From contig CAVRZD010000006.1 in assembly GCA_963725645.1 (NCBI GenBank), positions 496,001-560,000 on the forward strand: a DNA stretch of 64,000 bases, written 5' to 3'. The notes beneath the pieces are model-generated. The model saw only the letters and a program-made list of their open reading frames with translations. It did not search any database and was not told the origin of the DNA. Origin of the DNA: JALYZC01 sp963725645 (GTDB lineage: Bacteria; Actinomycetota; Thermoleophilia; Solirubrobacterales; Solirubrobacteraceae). A program made the position numbers and the translations under genes. Below are positions 31,006 through 40,079 of the stretch, one piece after another. The first letter of the stretch is position 1; every line of letters begins with the position of its first letter.

Positions 31006-32030
31006 CGCTGCTCCTCGCGGGCCGCGGCGACCATCCAGTCGAGCGTGCCGCGGCTCGTGTACTTCGGGCGCCAGCCCAGCTCCCGCTTGGCCTTGGCCGT
31101 GTCCATCAGCACCGGGACGCGGAAGGCCTGCAGCCAGGCCGCCTCGGGCGGCATGAACGGCAGGCGCGCGGTCAGCTCCGCGGCCGCGGCGGCGCCCAGC
31201 TCCGGCACCGGGATCGAGTACCAGCCCAGCGCGTCGGCGAGGTCGCTCATCGTCAGTCGCCCGTCACCGGCGAGGTTGTAGACGCCGGGCGAGCCGCGGC
31301 CCTGCACCGCCGCCCGCATCGCGGCGGCGACGTCGTCGTGGTGCACGAGCTGGAACGGAACGCCCGGGTCCGGGATGACCGGCTTGAGGATCGGCATGAC
31401 GTCGAGCAGGCGGCGCACGGGACTCGGCAGGCGCGCGCCGAGCTGCAGGTAGGGGATGTTGTCCATCATCACGCCGCCGGTGGGGCCGCTGACGATCGAG
31501 GGGCGGAAGACGTACGCGTCGACGTCGGAGTCGTCGAGCAGCTCCGAGAGCAGGCCCTCGAGCTCGGCCTTCTGGGCCGAGTAGTAGAAGTCGTCCGTCC
31601 CGCGCGCCGCGACCTCCTCGGTGAGCACCTCGGGGTTGTCGCCGTGGAATCCGTAGGCGGCGACCGAGGACGCGTACACGAGTCGCTGCACGCCCGAGGC
31701 CAGCGCCGCCTCGAACACGTTGCGCGAGCCCTCCAGGTTGATCCGGCGCGTCTCCTCCTGCCCGCCGATGATCATGAAGGCGAGGTGCACGATGACGTCC
31801 GCGCCGTCGAGCAGCGACTCGACGGACGCGCGGTCCAGCACGTCGCCGCGGCGGTACTCCGTCTTCTTCCAACCGCGCTCGGTGGGATCGAACGGACGGC
31901 GCGCCATACCCACGATCCGCTTCACCGAGCGCGAGCGCTCGAGCGCGCTCACGAACGCCTGCCCGAGATCGCCGGTGGGCCCGGTGACGGCGACCGTCAG
32001 GGCGGGCGAGTTGCGCTTGGCGGGCGGCAC
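30999..32030 (-). CDS. NAD-dependent epimerase/dehydratase family protein
   Basis: This is a 343-residue extended SDR. The N-terminal VAVTGPTGDLGQAFV gives the TGxxGxxG cofactor motif. DVLDRASVESLLDGADVIVHLA, then YASSVAAYGFHG, and a Tyr-x3-Lys in YYSAQKAE form the active site. FRPSIVSGPTGGV follows. The C-terminal part has DLADALGW and ELGWRPKYTSRGTLDWM, the usual ending of nucleoside-diphosphate-sugar epimerases. The real substrate is unknown; actinobacterial members of this subgroup are often annotated only as epimerases. It starts 39 bases upstream of the neighbouring repeat-protein stop on the same strand. Confidence 0.85.
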   Translation of the reverse strand: MPPAKRNSPALTVAVTGPTGDLGQAFVSALERSRSVKRIVGMARRPFDPTERGWKKTEYRRGDVLDRASVESLLDGADVIVHLAFMIIGGQEETRRINLEGSRNVFEAALASGVQRLVYASSVAAYGFHGDNPEVLTEEVAARGTDDFYYSAQKAELEGLLSELLDDSDVDAYVFRPSIVSGPTGGVMMDNIPYLQLGARLPSPVRRLLDVMPILKPVIPDPGVPFQLVHHDDVAAAMRAAVQGRGSPGVYNLAGDGRLTMSDLADALGWYSIPVPELGAAAAAELTARLPFMPPEAAWLQAFRVPVLMDTAKAKRELGWRPKYTSRGTLDWMVAAAREEQRY

Positions 32031-32069
32031 GCCCGCTGTTCTATCCGAACGGCGCGCCCAGCGGGGAAA

Positions 32070-32846
32070 TCAGGTCCGGCGGACCTGCTCGCAGTTGATC
32101 GTGACGTCGCCCCGGTCGGCGCGCACCGAGTCGTTGCCGCCGCCGCAACGGACCTGGTCGCGCCGGCCGTCGCGCGAGTCGATCCGGTCGTTGCCGTCGC
32201 CGGCGCTGATCGAGTCGACGCCCGACCCGCCGCGGATCGAGTCGGCGCCGGGCCCGCCGACGAGGATGTCGTCGCCCGAGCCGCCGTCGATCGTGACGTT
32301 CCGGCCGCGGGCGAAGATGCGGTCGTTCCCGCTGCCGCCGAACAGCACGGCGCCGTCGCCGTCGGAGCGGATGTCGTCGCGGTTCGGGCCGCCGTCCACA
32401 CGATCGGCGCCGATACCGGCGAAGATCGAGTCGTTGCCGCTCCCGCCGGTGACCTGGTCGGCGCCCGCCTGGGCGAAGATCTGGTCGCGGCCGGAGCCGC
32501 CGTCGATCACGTCGCCGCCCGGCCCCGCATAGGTGGTGTCGTCGCCGGAGCCGAGCGCGATCCGGTCGTCGCCGGTCCCGCCGATCACGAGGTCGAGCCC
32601 GCTTCCCGCATCGACGCTGTCGTCGCCCGGGCCGGCCTCGAGGTAGTCGTTGCCGGCCAGACCCGACATGGTGTCGTTGCCGTCCTCGCCGTACAACGCA
32701 TCCGGCAGGCTCGTGCCCGTCAGCGTGTCGTTGGAGGCCGTGCCGATGACGGTGTCGGCAAGGGCGGTCGCGCCGGCCACGAGGCAGCCGGCCGTAAGGA
32801 TCACGACAACGGTGGTCAGCGCCCGCCGCATCACCCTCGACAACAC
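32070..32846 (-). CDS. Exported calcium-binding (RTX/hemolysin-type) repeat protein
   Basis: The 258-residue product has a signal peptide (to about residue 31, GATALAD). Then come roughly fifteen nonapeptide-like units of the GGxGxDxU type, such as GEDGNDTMSGLAGNDYLEAG, GGSGNDSIFAG and GGPGADSIRGG, nearly the whole mature length. Such units stack into a parallel beta roll with Ca2+ between turns. There is no enzymatic domain and no C-terminal type I secretion region that I can see, so it may be a structural or matrix protein released by the general pathway. Two Cys (RCGGGND and NCEQV) near the C-terminus could lock the last turns. An internal ATG at 32831 is an equally good start. Confidence 0.8.
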   Translation of the reverse strand: MLSRVMRRALTTVVVILTAGCLVAGATALADTVIGTASNDTLTGTSLPDALYGEDGNDTMSGLAGNDYLEAGPGDDSVDAGSGLDLVIGGTGDDRIALGSGDDTTYAGPGGDVIDGGSGRDQIFAQAGADQVTGGSGNDSIFAGIGADRVDGGPNRDDIRSDGDGAVLFGGSGNDRIFARGRNVTIDGGSGDDILVGGPGADSIRGGSGVDSISAGDGNDRIDSRDGRRDQVRCGGGNDSVRADRGDVTINCEQVRRT

Positions 32847-32858
32847 CGCAGGCGGCCG

Positions 32859-33821
32859 CTAGGTGCGGCGCGCGACCTCGCGCTTGGCGATGCGCCGGAA
32901 GCGCATCACCTTCTTCAGGTTCAGGCGATAGCGGCCGATCGCCGACGTCGGCGGGAGCTCGAAGCCGCCGATCAGGCGGTGCGGCACGAGCGACCAGCCC
33001 TGCTCGTCGCGCACGAGGTCGCCGCGCACCTGGAAGTTGCGCTGCCAGGCGAAGTCGGGCGCGTGATCGTGCGCGGTCACACACGCGCGCCCCGCCTCCA
33101 GGGGCGCGCCGGTCGGGTCCGCGCCCAGCCGCACGCGGTGGGCCGCGCGGTCCACCGTGACCGGCAGCCGCACGGAGAACGGGAAGCCGTCCGGCGCCAC
33201 GAACGACAGCACCGCGTCCGGGTAGCGCCGGCCCAGCTCGTCCATGCGCTCGTCCCAGACGTCGGACCCGCCGGCCGGCGCGGGCGGCCCCCCGGCCGGC
33301 TCTTCGGAGTGGCCCGAGCGGACCTCCTCGAGGTGCGCATCGTGCAGCTCGGGCTCGGCCGACACGTCGCCCCGCGGCCACACGTAGACGCGCTCCGGTC
33401 GCACGTACACGTAGATGCGCGCGAAGTACCAGGTGAAGAACCGCCGCAGGAACTCCGGAGGCAGCTGCTCCTTGGTGGCGGGCAGCTTCTCCGCGGACTC
33501 GCGCTCGTAGCGGCGCGCGTTGGCGTCGAGGTCGGCGTCGTCGACCTTGGCGGTGCCCTGGACGAGCACCATCGGCGGGTCGTCGATGCCGCAGCCGGTC
33601 GGGTCCGAGAACAGCAGGGACACCCGCGGGTTGGCGCCCGCGTCGTCGGCCTTCTTGGGATAGCCGATGCCCGTGGTGACGTCGATCGCGCCGGCGCCGG
33701 GACGGTAGTACGGCGTCACCGGCCACGTGATCGGCTGGCCGGTGCGGTCGATCGTCGTGTACTCGGTCGTGATGAAGCGATCGAATACCGACTGCACTTG
33801 CGCTGGCAGCGACGCGGTCAT
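32859..33821 (-). CDS. Pyridoxamine 5'-phosphate oxidase-fold protein, two split barrels
   Basis: The 320-residue protein starts with a PNPOx-like split barrel (about 1-165): FITTEYTTIDRTGQPITWPVTPYYRP, then VSLLFSDPTGCGI and MVLVQGTAKVDD. The C-terminal part (about 195-320) repeats barrel-like strands (AVLSFVAPDGFPFSVRLPV and VRGDLVRDEQGW). Proteins of this fold bind FMN, F420 or heme; actinobacterial members are commonly F420- or flavin-dependent reductases. The cofactor is not settled here. The ATG start at 33821 is only 22 bases from the divergent GTG of the DUF779 gene. Confidence 0.7.
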   Translation of the reverse strand: MTASLPAQVQSVFDRFITTEYTTIDRTGQPITWPVTPYYRPGAGAIDVTTGIGYPKKADDAGANPRVSLLFSDPTGCGIDDPPMVLVQGTAKVDDADLDANARRYERESAEKLPATKEQLPPEFLRRFFTWYFARIYVYVRPERVYVWPRGDVSAEPELHDAHLEEVRSGHSEEPAGGPPAPAGGSDVWDERMDELGRRYPDAVLSFVAPDGFPFSVRLPVTVDRAAHRVRLGADPTGAPLEAGRACVTAHDHAPDFAWQRNFQVRGDLVRDEQGWSLVPHRLIGGFELPPTSAIGRYRLNLKKVMRFRRIAKREVARRT

Positions 33822-33828
33822 CGACCAC

Positions 33829-33834
33829 TACGAT
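33829..33834 (+). promoter_or_regulatory. -10 hexamer TACGAT of the DUF779 gene
   Basis: TACGAT lies nine bases before GTG 33844, with no Shine-Dalgarno sequence between, so transcription probably starts at or next to the start codon. The same hexamer at the same distance is found before the TetR gene (56691-56696). Confidence 0.45.
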
Positions 33835-33843
33835 ATCCCCGCC

Positions 33844-34185
33844 GTGGTGAACGTGGTCCTCACCGACAGCGCCCGCGAGCTGCTGGGCCGCATCCGCGCG
33901 CAGCGCAGCGGCCCGCTGTCGCTCGTGATCGGCAACGGCTGCTGCGACTCGACCGCGCCGTTCCTGTTCGAGTCCTACGTCACCGGGCCCAACGAGGCGC
34001 GCGTGGGGGAGCTGCCCGGCGATATCGAGGTCCTGCTCGACCGCCCGCTGCTCGACCTGTTCGAGGGCAGGGAGATCGTCATCGACGCCGGCGACGCGGT
34101 CGGCGGACCGGGCGAGGACTCGTTCTCGTGCGAGTCGGAGCTCGGGATGCGCTTCTCGCTGGACCGCCTCCCGGCGGCCTCCTAG
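33844..34185 (+). CDS. DUF779 domain protein
   Basis: The 113-residue product matches DUF779: TDSARELLGRIRAQRSGPLSL, the conserved GNGCCDSTAPF, then EVLLDRPLLDLFEGREIVIDAG and SCESELGMRFSL at the C-terminus. The conserved Cys-Cys and late Cys suggest a metal or redox site. In many genomes this family neighbours aldehyde or alcohol dehydrogenases of the acetaldehyde type, and the nearest such gene here is at 28432-29961. GTG 33844 is chosen by the family's short N-terminus and the -10 box; a second GTG follows directly. Convergent with NUDIX, 1 base between stops. Confidence 0.8.
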   Translation: MVNVVLTDSARELLGRIRAQRSGPLSLVIGNGCCDSTAPFLFESYVTGPNEARVGELPGDIEVLLDRPLLDLFEGREIVIDAGDAVGGPGEDSFSCESELGMRFSLDRLPAAS

Positions 34186-34186
34186 C

Positions 34187-34828
34187 TCAGTCCTCGTAGC
34201 CGGGCTCGCCCGGCAGCAGGATCCGGGCGGTCTCGCCGGACACCACCACGCGGGGCTGCACGGGCACGACCTCGCGGCCGCGCGCGTAGTCCAGCAGCTC
34301 GTTCGCGCTGGCGAAGGCGCCGAGCTGCTCGAGGTGCTTGATCGTGGGGAACACGAGCAGGATCTCGCCGCGCCCATGAGCGTCGAGCGCGCCCTGCGGG
34401 GTGAACCAGCGCGCGTCGACGGTCTCCTCTCCGTCCGGCACGGGCTCCGCGCCATCCGGGACGGGCGTGAGGAAGAAGTGCGTGTCGAAGCGGATCTTGA
34501 CCTCCGCCGGGGTGATCCAGCGCGAGAACGGGACAAGCGCGAGCGGGTCGACGCCATGCACCGCGGCCTCCTCGTCGAGCTCGCGGACCGCGGCCGCGCG
34601 ATGGGGTGCATCGCCGCCCTCGTCGCCAGCGTCGACGGCGCCGCCGGGGAACACCCACGCCCCGCCCATGAAGCGCGAGGCGGGGTTGCGCTTGACCAAC
34701 AGCAGCTCGAGGGCGTCGCCCGCGCCGCGCAGCAGGATCACCGAAGCGGCCTGGCGCGGTGTCGCCTCAGGACCCGGGTTGTACTGCTCGCCCGACCTGT
34801 CCAGGTCATCGCGGCCGATCTTCTCCAC
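34187..34828 (-). CDS. NUDIX hydrolase (NUDT7/NUDT19-like)
   Basis: In this 213-residue protein, RQAASVILLRG opens the fold, and FMGGAWVFPGGAVDAGDE plus AVRELDEEAAV form a Nudix box with extra residues between the Gly and the REUxEE helix, as in the NUDT19 group of coenzyme A/nucleotide-sugar diphosphatases. The rest (RWITPAEVKIRFDTHFFLTP, ARWFTPQGAL) also fits that group. The likely reaction is cleavage of a nucleoside diphosphate linked to another moiety, with Mg2+. The start is GTG 34828. Divergent from the rubredoxin gene (21 bases between the starts). Confidence 0.8.
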   Translation of the reverse strand: MEKIGRDDLDRSGEQYNPGPEATPRQAASVILLRGAGDALELLLVKRNPASRFMGGAWVFPGGAVDAGDEGGDAPHRAAAVRELDEEAAVHGVDPLALVPFSRWITPAEVKIRFDTHFFLTPVPDGAEPVPDGEETVDARWFTPQGALDAHGRGEILLVFPTIKHLEQLGAFASANELLDYARGREVVPVQPRVVVSGETARILLPGEPGYED

Positions 34829-34835
34829 GGCCGGG

Positions 34836-34841
34836 TACGCT
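34836..34841 (+). promoter_or_regulatory. -10 hexamer TACGCT of the rubredoxin gene
   Basis: TACGCT lies eight bases before ATG 34850 and no Shine-Dalgarno sequence is present, indicating a leaderless message. The box sits between the divergent starts of NUDIX (34828) and rubredoxin. Confidence 0.4.
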
Positions 34842-34849
34842 ACCGGCCG

Positions 34850-35044
34850 ATGGCCGAGCTGGAGACCGACACCAGGACCGCGCAGCAGTGGATCTGCACG
34901 TCCTGCGGGTTCATCTACGACCCCGCGGACGGCGATCCCGACGGCGGAATCGCGCCCGGCACGCCGTTCGAGGACGTCCCGGACGACTGGTTCTGCCCCG
35001 TCTGCGGGGCGCGCAAGCGCGACTTCGAGCCCTACGAGGAGTGA
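34850..35044 (+). CDS. Rubredoxin
   Basis: The 64-residue product carries the two iron-binding knuckles, ICTSCGFIYDPADGDPDGGI and FCPVCGARKRDFEP, with the conserved PGTPFEDVPDDW between. It is a one-iron electron carrier of the cytosol; partners may be alkane hydroxylases, P450-type or peroxide-reducing enzymes, none of which is adjacent. The N-terminal 12 residues are an ordinary extension. Its TGA stop overlaps the GTG start of the next gene, so that both are translated together. Confidence 0.92.
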   Translation: MAELETDTRTAQQWICTSCGFIYDPADGDPDGGIAPGTPFEDVPDDWFCPVCGARKRDFEPYEE

Positions 35045-35493
35045 CCCCCAAGACGCGCTCTGCGGCGTGGGAGCTCCGGCGCATGGTCGGGCGCATCAAC
35101 GGCGTCCGCGTCGCGTACGGCAAGCCCATCCGCGCCGGCGACCGCACGATCATCCCGGTCGCGCGCGTGCGCGTGCGCGGCGGCCTCGGCTTCGGCTCGG
35201 GAGCGCAGGCCGAGAGTGGCGGCGGGGGCGGCGGCACGCTCGACGCGCAGCCGGTCGGCTTCATCGAGAGCGGCCCGGACGGGACCCGCTACGAGCGTAT
35301 CCCGGCGTCCCGCGGCGGCGCGGGGCGGCTGGCGGCGGCGACCGCCGCCGGCGCGCTCACCGGCGCGGCCGTCGCCGGCACCGCCGTCGGAGGTCTTGCG
35401 CTGCGTCGCGTGGCCCGCGCGGCAGTCCGGGCCGGGCTCAGGCGGCTGCCGGGAGCGGGATCGCGGTCGCGTCGGCGATTGCTTGGGCGGTGA
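35041..35493 (+). CDS. GerW/YtfJ family protein
   Basis: The 150-residue product starts at GTG 35041, overlapping the rubredoxin stop by 4 bases. The core INGVRVAYGKPIRAGDRTII, then PVARVRVRGGLGFGSG and the Gly-rich turn GGGGGGTLDAQPVGFI, is the pattern of the GerW (YtfJ) family known from spore-forming Firmicutes, which is also present in many non-sporulating bacteria. The C-terminal 50 residues are Ala/Arg-rich with a hydrophobic stretch (TAAGALTGAAVAGTAVGG) that may touch the membrane. Its 3' end overlaps the bioA gene of the other strand by 56 bases. Function unknown outside spores. Confidence 0.75.
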   Translation: MTPKTRSAAWELRRMVGRINGVRVAYGKPIRAGDRTIIPVARVRVRGGLGFGSGAQAESGGGGGGTLDAQPVGFIESGPDGTRYERIPASRGGAGRLAAATAAGALTGAAVAGTAVGGLALRRVARAAVRAGLRRLPGAGSRSRRRLLGR

Positions 35494-36745
35494 TCGAGAC
35501 CAGGCGGCGCAGGTCGGCCTCCCGGATCGACAGCGGCGGCATCAGCACCACGACGTCGCCGAGCGGCCGGACGATCGCGCCGCCGCGCCGAGCCGCGAGC
35601 GTGACCTGGTGGCCCATGCGCCGTGCCGGATCGAAGCCGGTCAGCTGAATTCCCGTCATGAACCCGCGGCGGCGAACCTCCGCGACCGTGGGCAACGGCT
35701 CGACGTAGGCCCTCAGCCAGCGCCCGAGCAACTCGATCTTGACCTGGAGGCGGTCGAGCGTCCGCTCCTGCTCGAACACGTCCAGCGTCGCCAGCGCGGC
35801 CGCGCACGCGAGCGGGTTGCCCGTGTAGGTGTGGCCGTGGAAGAAGGTCCGGTGCTCCTCGTGCGCCCCGAGGAAGGCCTGGTACACGCGCTCGGTCGTC
35901 AGCGTGGCAGCGAGCGGGAGATAGCCGCCGGTGATCCCCTTGGCCAGGCACAGGAAGTCCGGCGCGACGTCCTCGTGCTCGCACGCGAACATCCGCCCGG
36001 TGCGGCCGAAGCCGGTGGCGACCTCGTCGCAGATCAGCAGCACGCCGTGGCGGTCGCAGAGCTCGCGCACGGCCCGCAGGTAGCCGGGGGGGTGGACGAG
36101 CATGCCCGCGGCGCCCTGGACGAGCGGCTCGACGACCACTGCGGCCACCCGCTCGCCGTGCTCGGACAGGAGCGCCTCCATGTGCTCGGCGTCGCCGGGC
36201 TCGGCCTGCCAGGCGTCGAACAGCAGCGGGCGGTACAGCGAGTGGAAGAGGTCGATCCCGCCGATCGAGACGGACCCGATGGTGTCGCCGTGGTAGGCCT
36301 CCCGGAGGCAGACGAACCCGGTCCGCTGCGGCTCGCCGCGCTGCTGCCAGTACTGGAAGGCCATCTTCAGCGCGACCTCGTTGGCGGTCGAGCCGTTGTC
36401 GGAGAGGAACACGCGGCGGAGGTCGCCGGGCGCGAGCTCGACCAGTCGGCGCGCGAGCTCGATCGCCGGCGGGTGGGAGAGCCCGAGCATGGTCGAGTGC
36501 GCGAGGCGCTCGAGCTGGATCCGCACGGCGGCGTCGATCAGGTGGTGGCCGTGGCCGTGGACGTTGCACCACAACGAGGAGACGCCGTCGATGTAGGCGT
36601 TCCCGTCCGTGTCGTGCAGGGTGGTGCCCTCGGCGCGCTCCACGATCACCGGCGGCTCCTCCGACCACCCCTGCTGCTGCGTGAACGGGTGCCAGAGAAA
36701 CTGCCGATCCGTGGCCGCGAGCTCAGCGGTGTTCACGACGGCCAA
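35438..36745 (-). CDS. bioA: Adenosylmethionine-8-amino-7-oxononanoate aminotransferase
   Basis: In this 435-residue class III PLP aminotransferase, HPFTQQQGWSEEPP and DGVSSLWCNVHGHGH are BioA-type substrate motifs. SDNGSTANEVALKMAFQYW binds the PLP phosphate, VVEPLVQGAAGM and ICDEVATGFGRTGRMFA follow, and the Schiff-base Lys is in CLAKGITGGYLPLAAT. It converts 7-keto-8-aminopelargonate to 7,8-diaminopelargonate in biotin synthesis using SAM as amino donor. No other bio gene is in the window. The longest start is TTG 36745; GTG 36736 (before NTAELAATDRQF) is at least as likely. Confidence 0.9.
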   Translation of the reverse strand: MAVVNTAELAATDRQFLWHPFTQQQGWSEEPPVIVERAEGTTLHDTDGNAYIDGVSSLWCNVHGHGHHLIDAAVRIQLERLAHSTMLGLSHPPAIELARRLVELAPGDLRRVFLSDNGSTANEVALKMAFQYWQQRGEPQRTGFVCLREAYHGDTIGSVSIGGIDLFHSLYRPLLFDAWQAEPGDAEHMEALLSEHGERVAAVVVEPLVQGAAGMLVHPPGYLRAVRELCDRHGVLLICDEVATGFGRTGRMFACEHEDVAPDFLCLAKGITGGYLPLAATLTTERVYQAFLGAHEEHRTFFHGHTYTGNPLACAAALATLDVFEQERTLDRLQVKIELLGRWLRAYVEPLPTVAEVRRRGFMTGIQLTGFDPARRMGHQVTLAARRGGAIVRPLGDVVVLMPPLSIREADLRRLVSITAQAIADATAIPLPAAA

Positions 36746-36773
36746 GGTAGACCCGCCGCCGGTCGGAAAACGG

Positions 36774-37280
36774 CTACGCGGCCAGCTCTGCGGCGACCTC
36801 GCGCAGCGGGCCGCTGCGGTGGTCGTAGCTCAGATGCGTGGCGATGCGGGCGATCAGCCGCTGCGCCGGCTCGTTGTCGACCTCGGTGGTGGCGGCGAAG
36901 CGCTTGATGCCCTCGGCGACCGCGCGCTGCGCGAGCAGCTCCGCGAGCTGGCCGCCGAGACCCTGGCCCTGCCAGGGGTCGCCGACGACGATGGCGAACT
37001 CGGCCGCGTCGGGGTCCGCGCGCAGGCGCACGAACCGGCCGACGCCGACGACGTGCCTGGGCCGGTCGGCGAGCACGGCCACGAGCGCGACGTGACGGTG
37101 GCCGTCGATCTCGGTCAGGTACCGCAGGTCGCCGGTGGTCAGCCGTGGCTTGGCGGCGAGGAAGCGCCGCTGCTGGGACTCGGGAGACAGCCGCGACCAG
37201 CCCCGGGCGAGCATCGCCTTGTCCTCGGCGCGAATCGGCCGCACCTCCACCGCTGTCCCGTCCCGCATGCTCAGTCGCAT
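36774..37280 (-). CDS. GNAT-family N-acetyltransferase
   Basis: The 168-residue single GNAT domain has an N-terminal VRPIRAEDKAMLARGWSRLS, the strand VVGVGRFVRLRADPDAAEFA, then the acetyl-CoA loop GDPWQGQGLGGQLAELLAQ (QxxGxG/A type) and a C-terminal VDNEPAQRLIARI helix. RFLAAKPRLTTGDLRYLT is typical of the group found next to or fused with acyl-CoA synthetases, which acetylate lysines, although none is close here. The substrate is unknown. It begins 86 bases downstream of the citrate synthase stop, with a small palindrome in the gap. Confidence 0.8.
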   Translation of the reverse strand: MRLSMRDGTAVEVRPIRAEDKAMLARGWSRLSPESQQRRFLAAKPRLTTGDLRYLTEIDGHRHVALVAVLADRPRHVVGVGRFVRLRADPDAAEFAIVVGDPWQGQGLGGQLAELLAQRAVAEGIKRFAATTEVDNEPAQRLIARIATHLSYDHRSGPLREVAAELAA

Positions 37281-37299
37281 GCGGCCAGCCTACGACGCC

Positions 37300-37312
37300 T
37301 TGCAAAATGCAA
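37300..37312. promoter_or_regulatory. Small palindrome TTGCA-AAA-TGCAA before the GNAT gene
   Basis: TTGCAAAATGCAA lies about 20 bases upstream of the GNAT start on the minus strand. Its half-site TTGCA is shared with the TetR-gene operator (CTTGCAG). It could be an operator or part of a -35 region. Confidence 0.3.
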
Positions 37313-37366
37313 CTGTGAGCGCCGTCACGCTGTGGGCGACGCTAACCGACCGCTAACGACCGGCGG

Positions 37367-38704
<1,338 letters not shown>

Positions 38705-38784
38705 GTCGGGGCTCCTCTTCGCTCGTCCTCGCGTCGTTGTACCCCATTGTGCCGGGTCGCTGACCTCGGCCGGCGGGGAGCGCG

Positions 38785-39123
38785 CTAGCGCTTCTTCCAG
38801 CTGCCGCCGAACAGGCGGCCGAGGCGACCGGCCTTGGGGTTGGCCTGGTACTCCGGCGCCCCGGGCTCGTAGGCCGGCAGCGCGGCGGCTTCGCTCGCGT
38901 CGATCGAGAGCGTCACGCGCCGCTCGGTGATCCGGGCCACCTCGGGCGCGTCCACGAAGACGTCGCCGCCGGCCGTGCGCATCACGATCCCGTCGAAGAT
39001 GTGCTCGCGCGGGTTGTCGAGGACGCGGTCCACGGACCCCAGCTCGACGCCGTCGCTCGAATGGATCGGGGTACCGCCGTCGAGCAGCTTGTAGGAGATC
39101 GCGACGCCGTCGTCGTCGGTCAT
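38785..39123 (-). CDS. Small PRC-barrel-like protein
   Basis: The 112-residue product begins ISYKLLDGGTPIHSSDGVEL, then GSVDRVLDNPREHIFDGIVM and GGDVFVDAPEVARITERRV, a PRC-barrel-like beta pattern. A C-terminal tail (PAYEPGAPEYQANPKAGRLG) ends in basic residues. PRC barrels occur in RimM, photosystem and uncharacterised actinobacterial proteins, where they bind protein or RNA partners. Its ATG overlaps the TGA of dcd (ATGA at 39120-39123), so translation is coupled to dCTP deaminase. Role unknown. Confidence 0.65.
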   Translation of the reverse strand: MTDDDGVAISYKLLDGGTPIHSSDGVELGSVDRVLDNPREHIFDGIVMRTAGGDVFVDAPEVARITERRVTLSIDASEAAALPAYEPGAPEYQANPKAGRLGRLFGGSWKKR

Positions 39124-39713
39124 GACGAGCGCGCGCGGTCGTTGCCGTAGCGGCTCTCGGTCGCCTCGACCTGGCCCTGGTAGTGGCTGCCGAGCTGCTC
39201 GTGGCCGTACGGGCGCAGCGCCGGAGCGTCGAGGGTCATGAAGGACAGCTGCGCGATCGGGAGCCCCGCGTAGAGCTTGATCGGGACGCGCGTCAGGTTG
39301 TTGAGCTCGAGCGTGAGCGTGCCCTTCCAGCCAGGGTCGCAGAAGCCCGCGGTGGCGTGGACGATCAGGCCGAGACGGCCAAGCGAGCTCTTCCCCTCGA
39401 TACGGCTGACGATGTCGTCCGGTAGCTCGACCCACTCCATCGTGCGGCCGAGGGCGAATTCGCCCGGGTGGATCACGAAGGGGTCGCCTTCTTCGACCTT
39501 GACCTCTTCGGTCAGATTGCGCGGCGGATCGCGCAGGTCGATGCTCGTCACCCGGTAGTTGTGGAAGACGCGGAAGGAGTCGCCGAGCCGCAGGTCCACG
39601 CTGGCGGGCTGCACCATCGACTCGTCCCACGGGTCGACCTTGATCCGGCCCTCGCGGACCAGGCGCATGATGGTCCCGTCCGAGAGGACCGAGGTGGTGG
39701 GCGCGTCGCTCAC
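39120..39713 (-). CDS. dcd: dCTP deaminase (bifunctional dCTP deaminase/dUTPase type)
   Basis: The 197-residue protein shows VLSDGTIMRLVREGRIKVDP, QPASVDLRLGDSFRVF, then IEGKSSLGRLGLIVHATAG and FCDPGWKGTLTLELNN, and SHYQGQ near the end. The catalytic Glu (LELNN strand region) and Ser-Ser-Arg positions of the trimeric dUTPase/DCD superfamily are present. The HATAGF form is that of the mycobacterial enzyme that both deaminates dCTP and hydrolyses dUTP to dUMP. It supplies dTTP precursors. The start is GTG 39713. It is followed by the overlapping PRC-like gene. Confidence 0.92.
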   Translation of the reverse strand: MSDAPTTSVLSDGTIMRLVREGRIKVDPWDESMVQPASVDLRLGDSFRVFHNYRVTSIDLRDPPRNLTEEVKVEEGDPFVIHPGEFALGRTMEWVELPDDIVSRIEGKSSLGRLGLIVHATAGFCDPGWKGTLTLELNNLTRVPIKLYAGLPIAQLSFMTLDAPALRPYGHEQLGSHYQGQVEATESRYGNDRARSS

Positions 39714-39732
39714 GCCCCTAATCCTGCCAGCC

Positions 39733-39993
39733 CTAGCGGTCGAGCGAGCGCGCCCGCGCGAGCGTGGTGCGCACGCGCGGCGGCGAGGGCAGCACCGGGT
39801 CGCCGTGCGGGCCGCGGCGCGGGCGCTTGGGGAACGGGCGGCGCGGGTGGGGACGGCGGCGCTGGTTGCCGCCGTCGTCGCGCTCGTCCGTGTAGGGGTC
39901 GGGCTCCTGCTTGACCGCCCACCATACGATCCAGATGGCGCCGATGATCGGCACCTTCAACACGAACATCAGATAGACGAACGTCCAGTCCAC
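39733..39993 (-). CDS. Small single-pass membrane protein, basic tail
   Basis: The 86-residue product begins MDWTFVYLMFVLKVPIIGAI and continues IWIVWWAVKQEPDP, one strong membrane helix with an outside-in orientation predicted by the following charges. The rest is Arg/Pro-rich (RRRPHPRRPFPKRPRRG) and probably disordered in the cytosol. I know no family. Gene status is supported by the clean hydrophobic segment, an ATG at the edge and a fitting gap to dcd (19 bases). It could recruit partners to the membrane, which is speculation. Confidence 0.6.
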   Translation of the reverse strand: MDWTFVYLMFVLKVPIIGAIWIVWWAVKQEPDPYTDERDDGGNQRRRPHPRRPFPKRPRRGPHGDPVLPSPPRVRTTLARARSLDR

Positions 39994-40079
39994 AGCGCGG
40001 TGCTACCCCGATCCCCCTCTCAGAATCGCGATGCTACTCCGATCGCCGAGACGCGTCGAGTCCGGGCGCGGGGCCGCTG

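Noticed and set aside
30849..34199. Very long open frame of over 1,100 codons on the plus strand
   Set aside because: It runs antisense through the epimerase, calcium-binding repeat and PNPOx genes, has Arg/Val/Asp-rich shadow composition, and matches no family.
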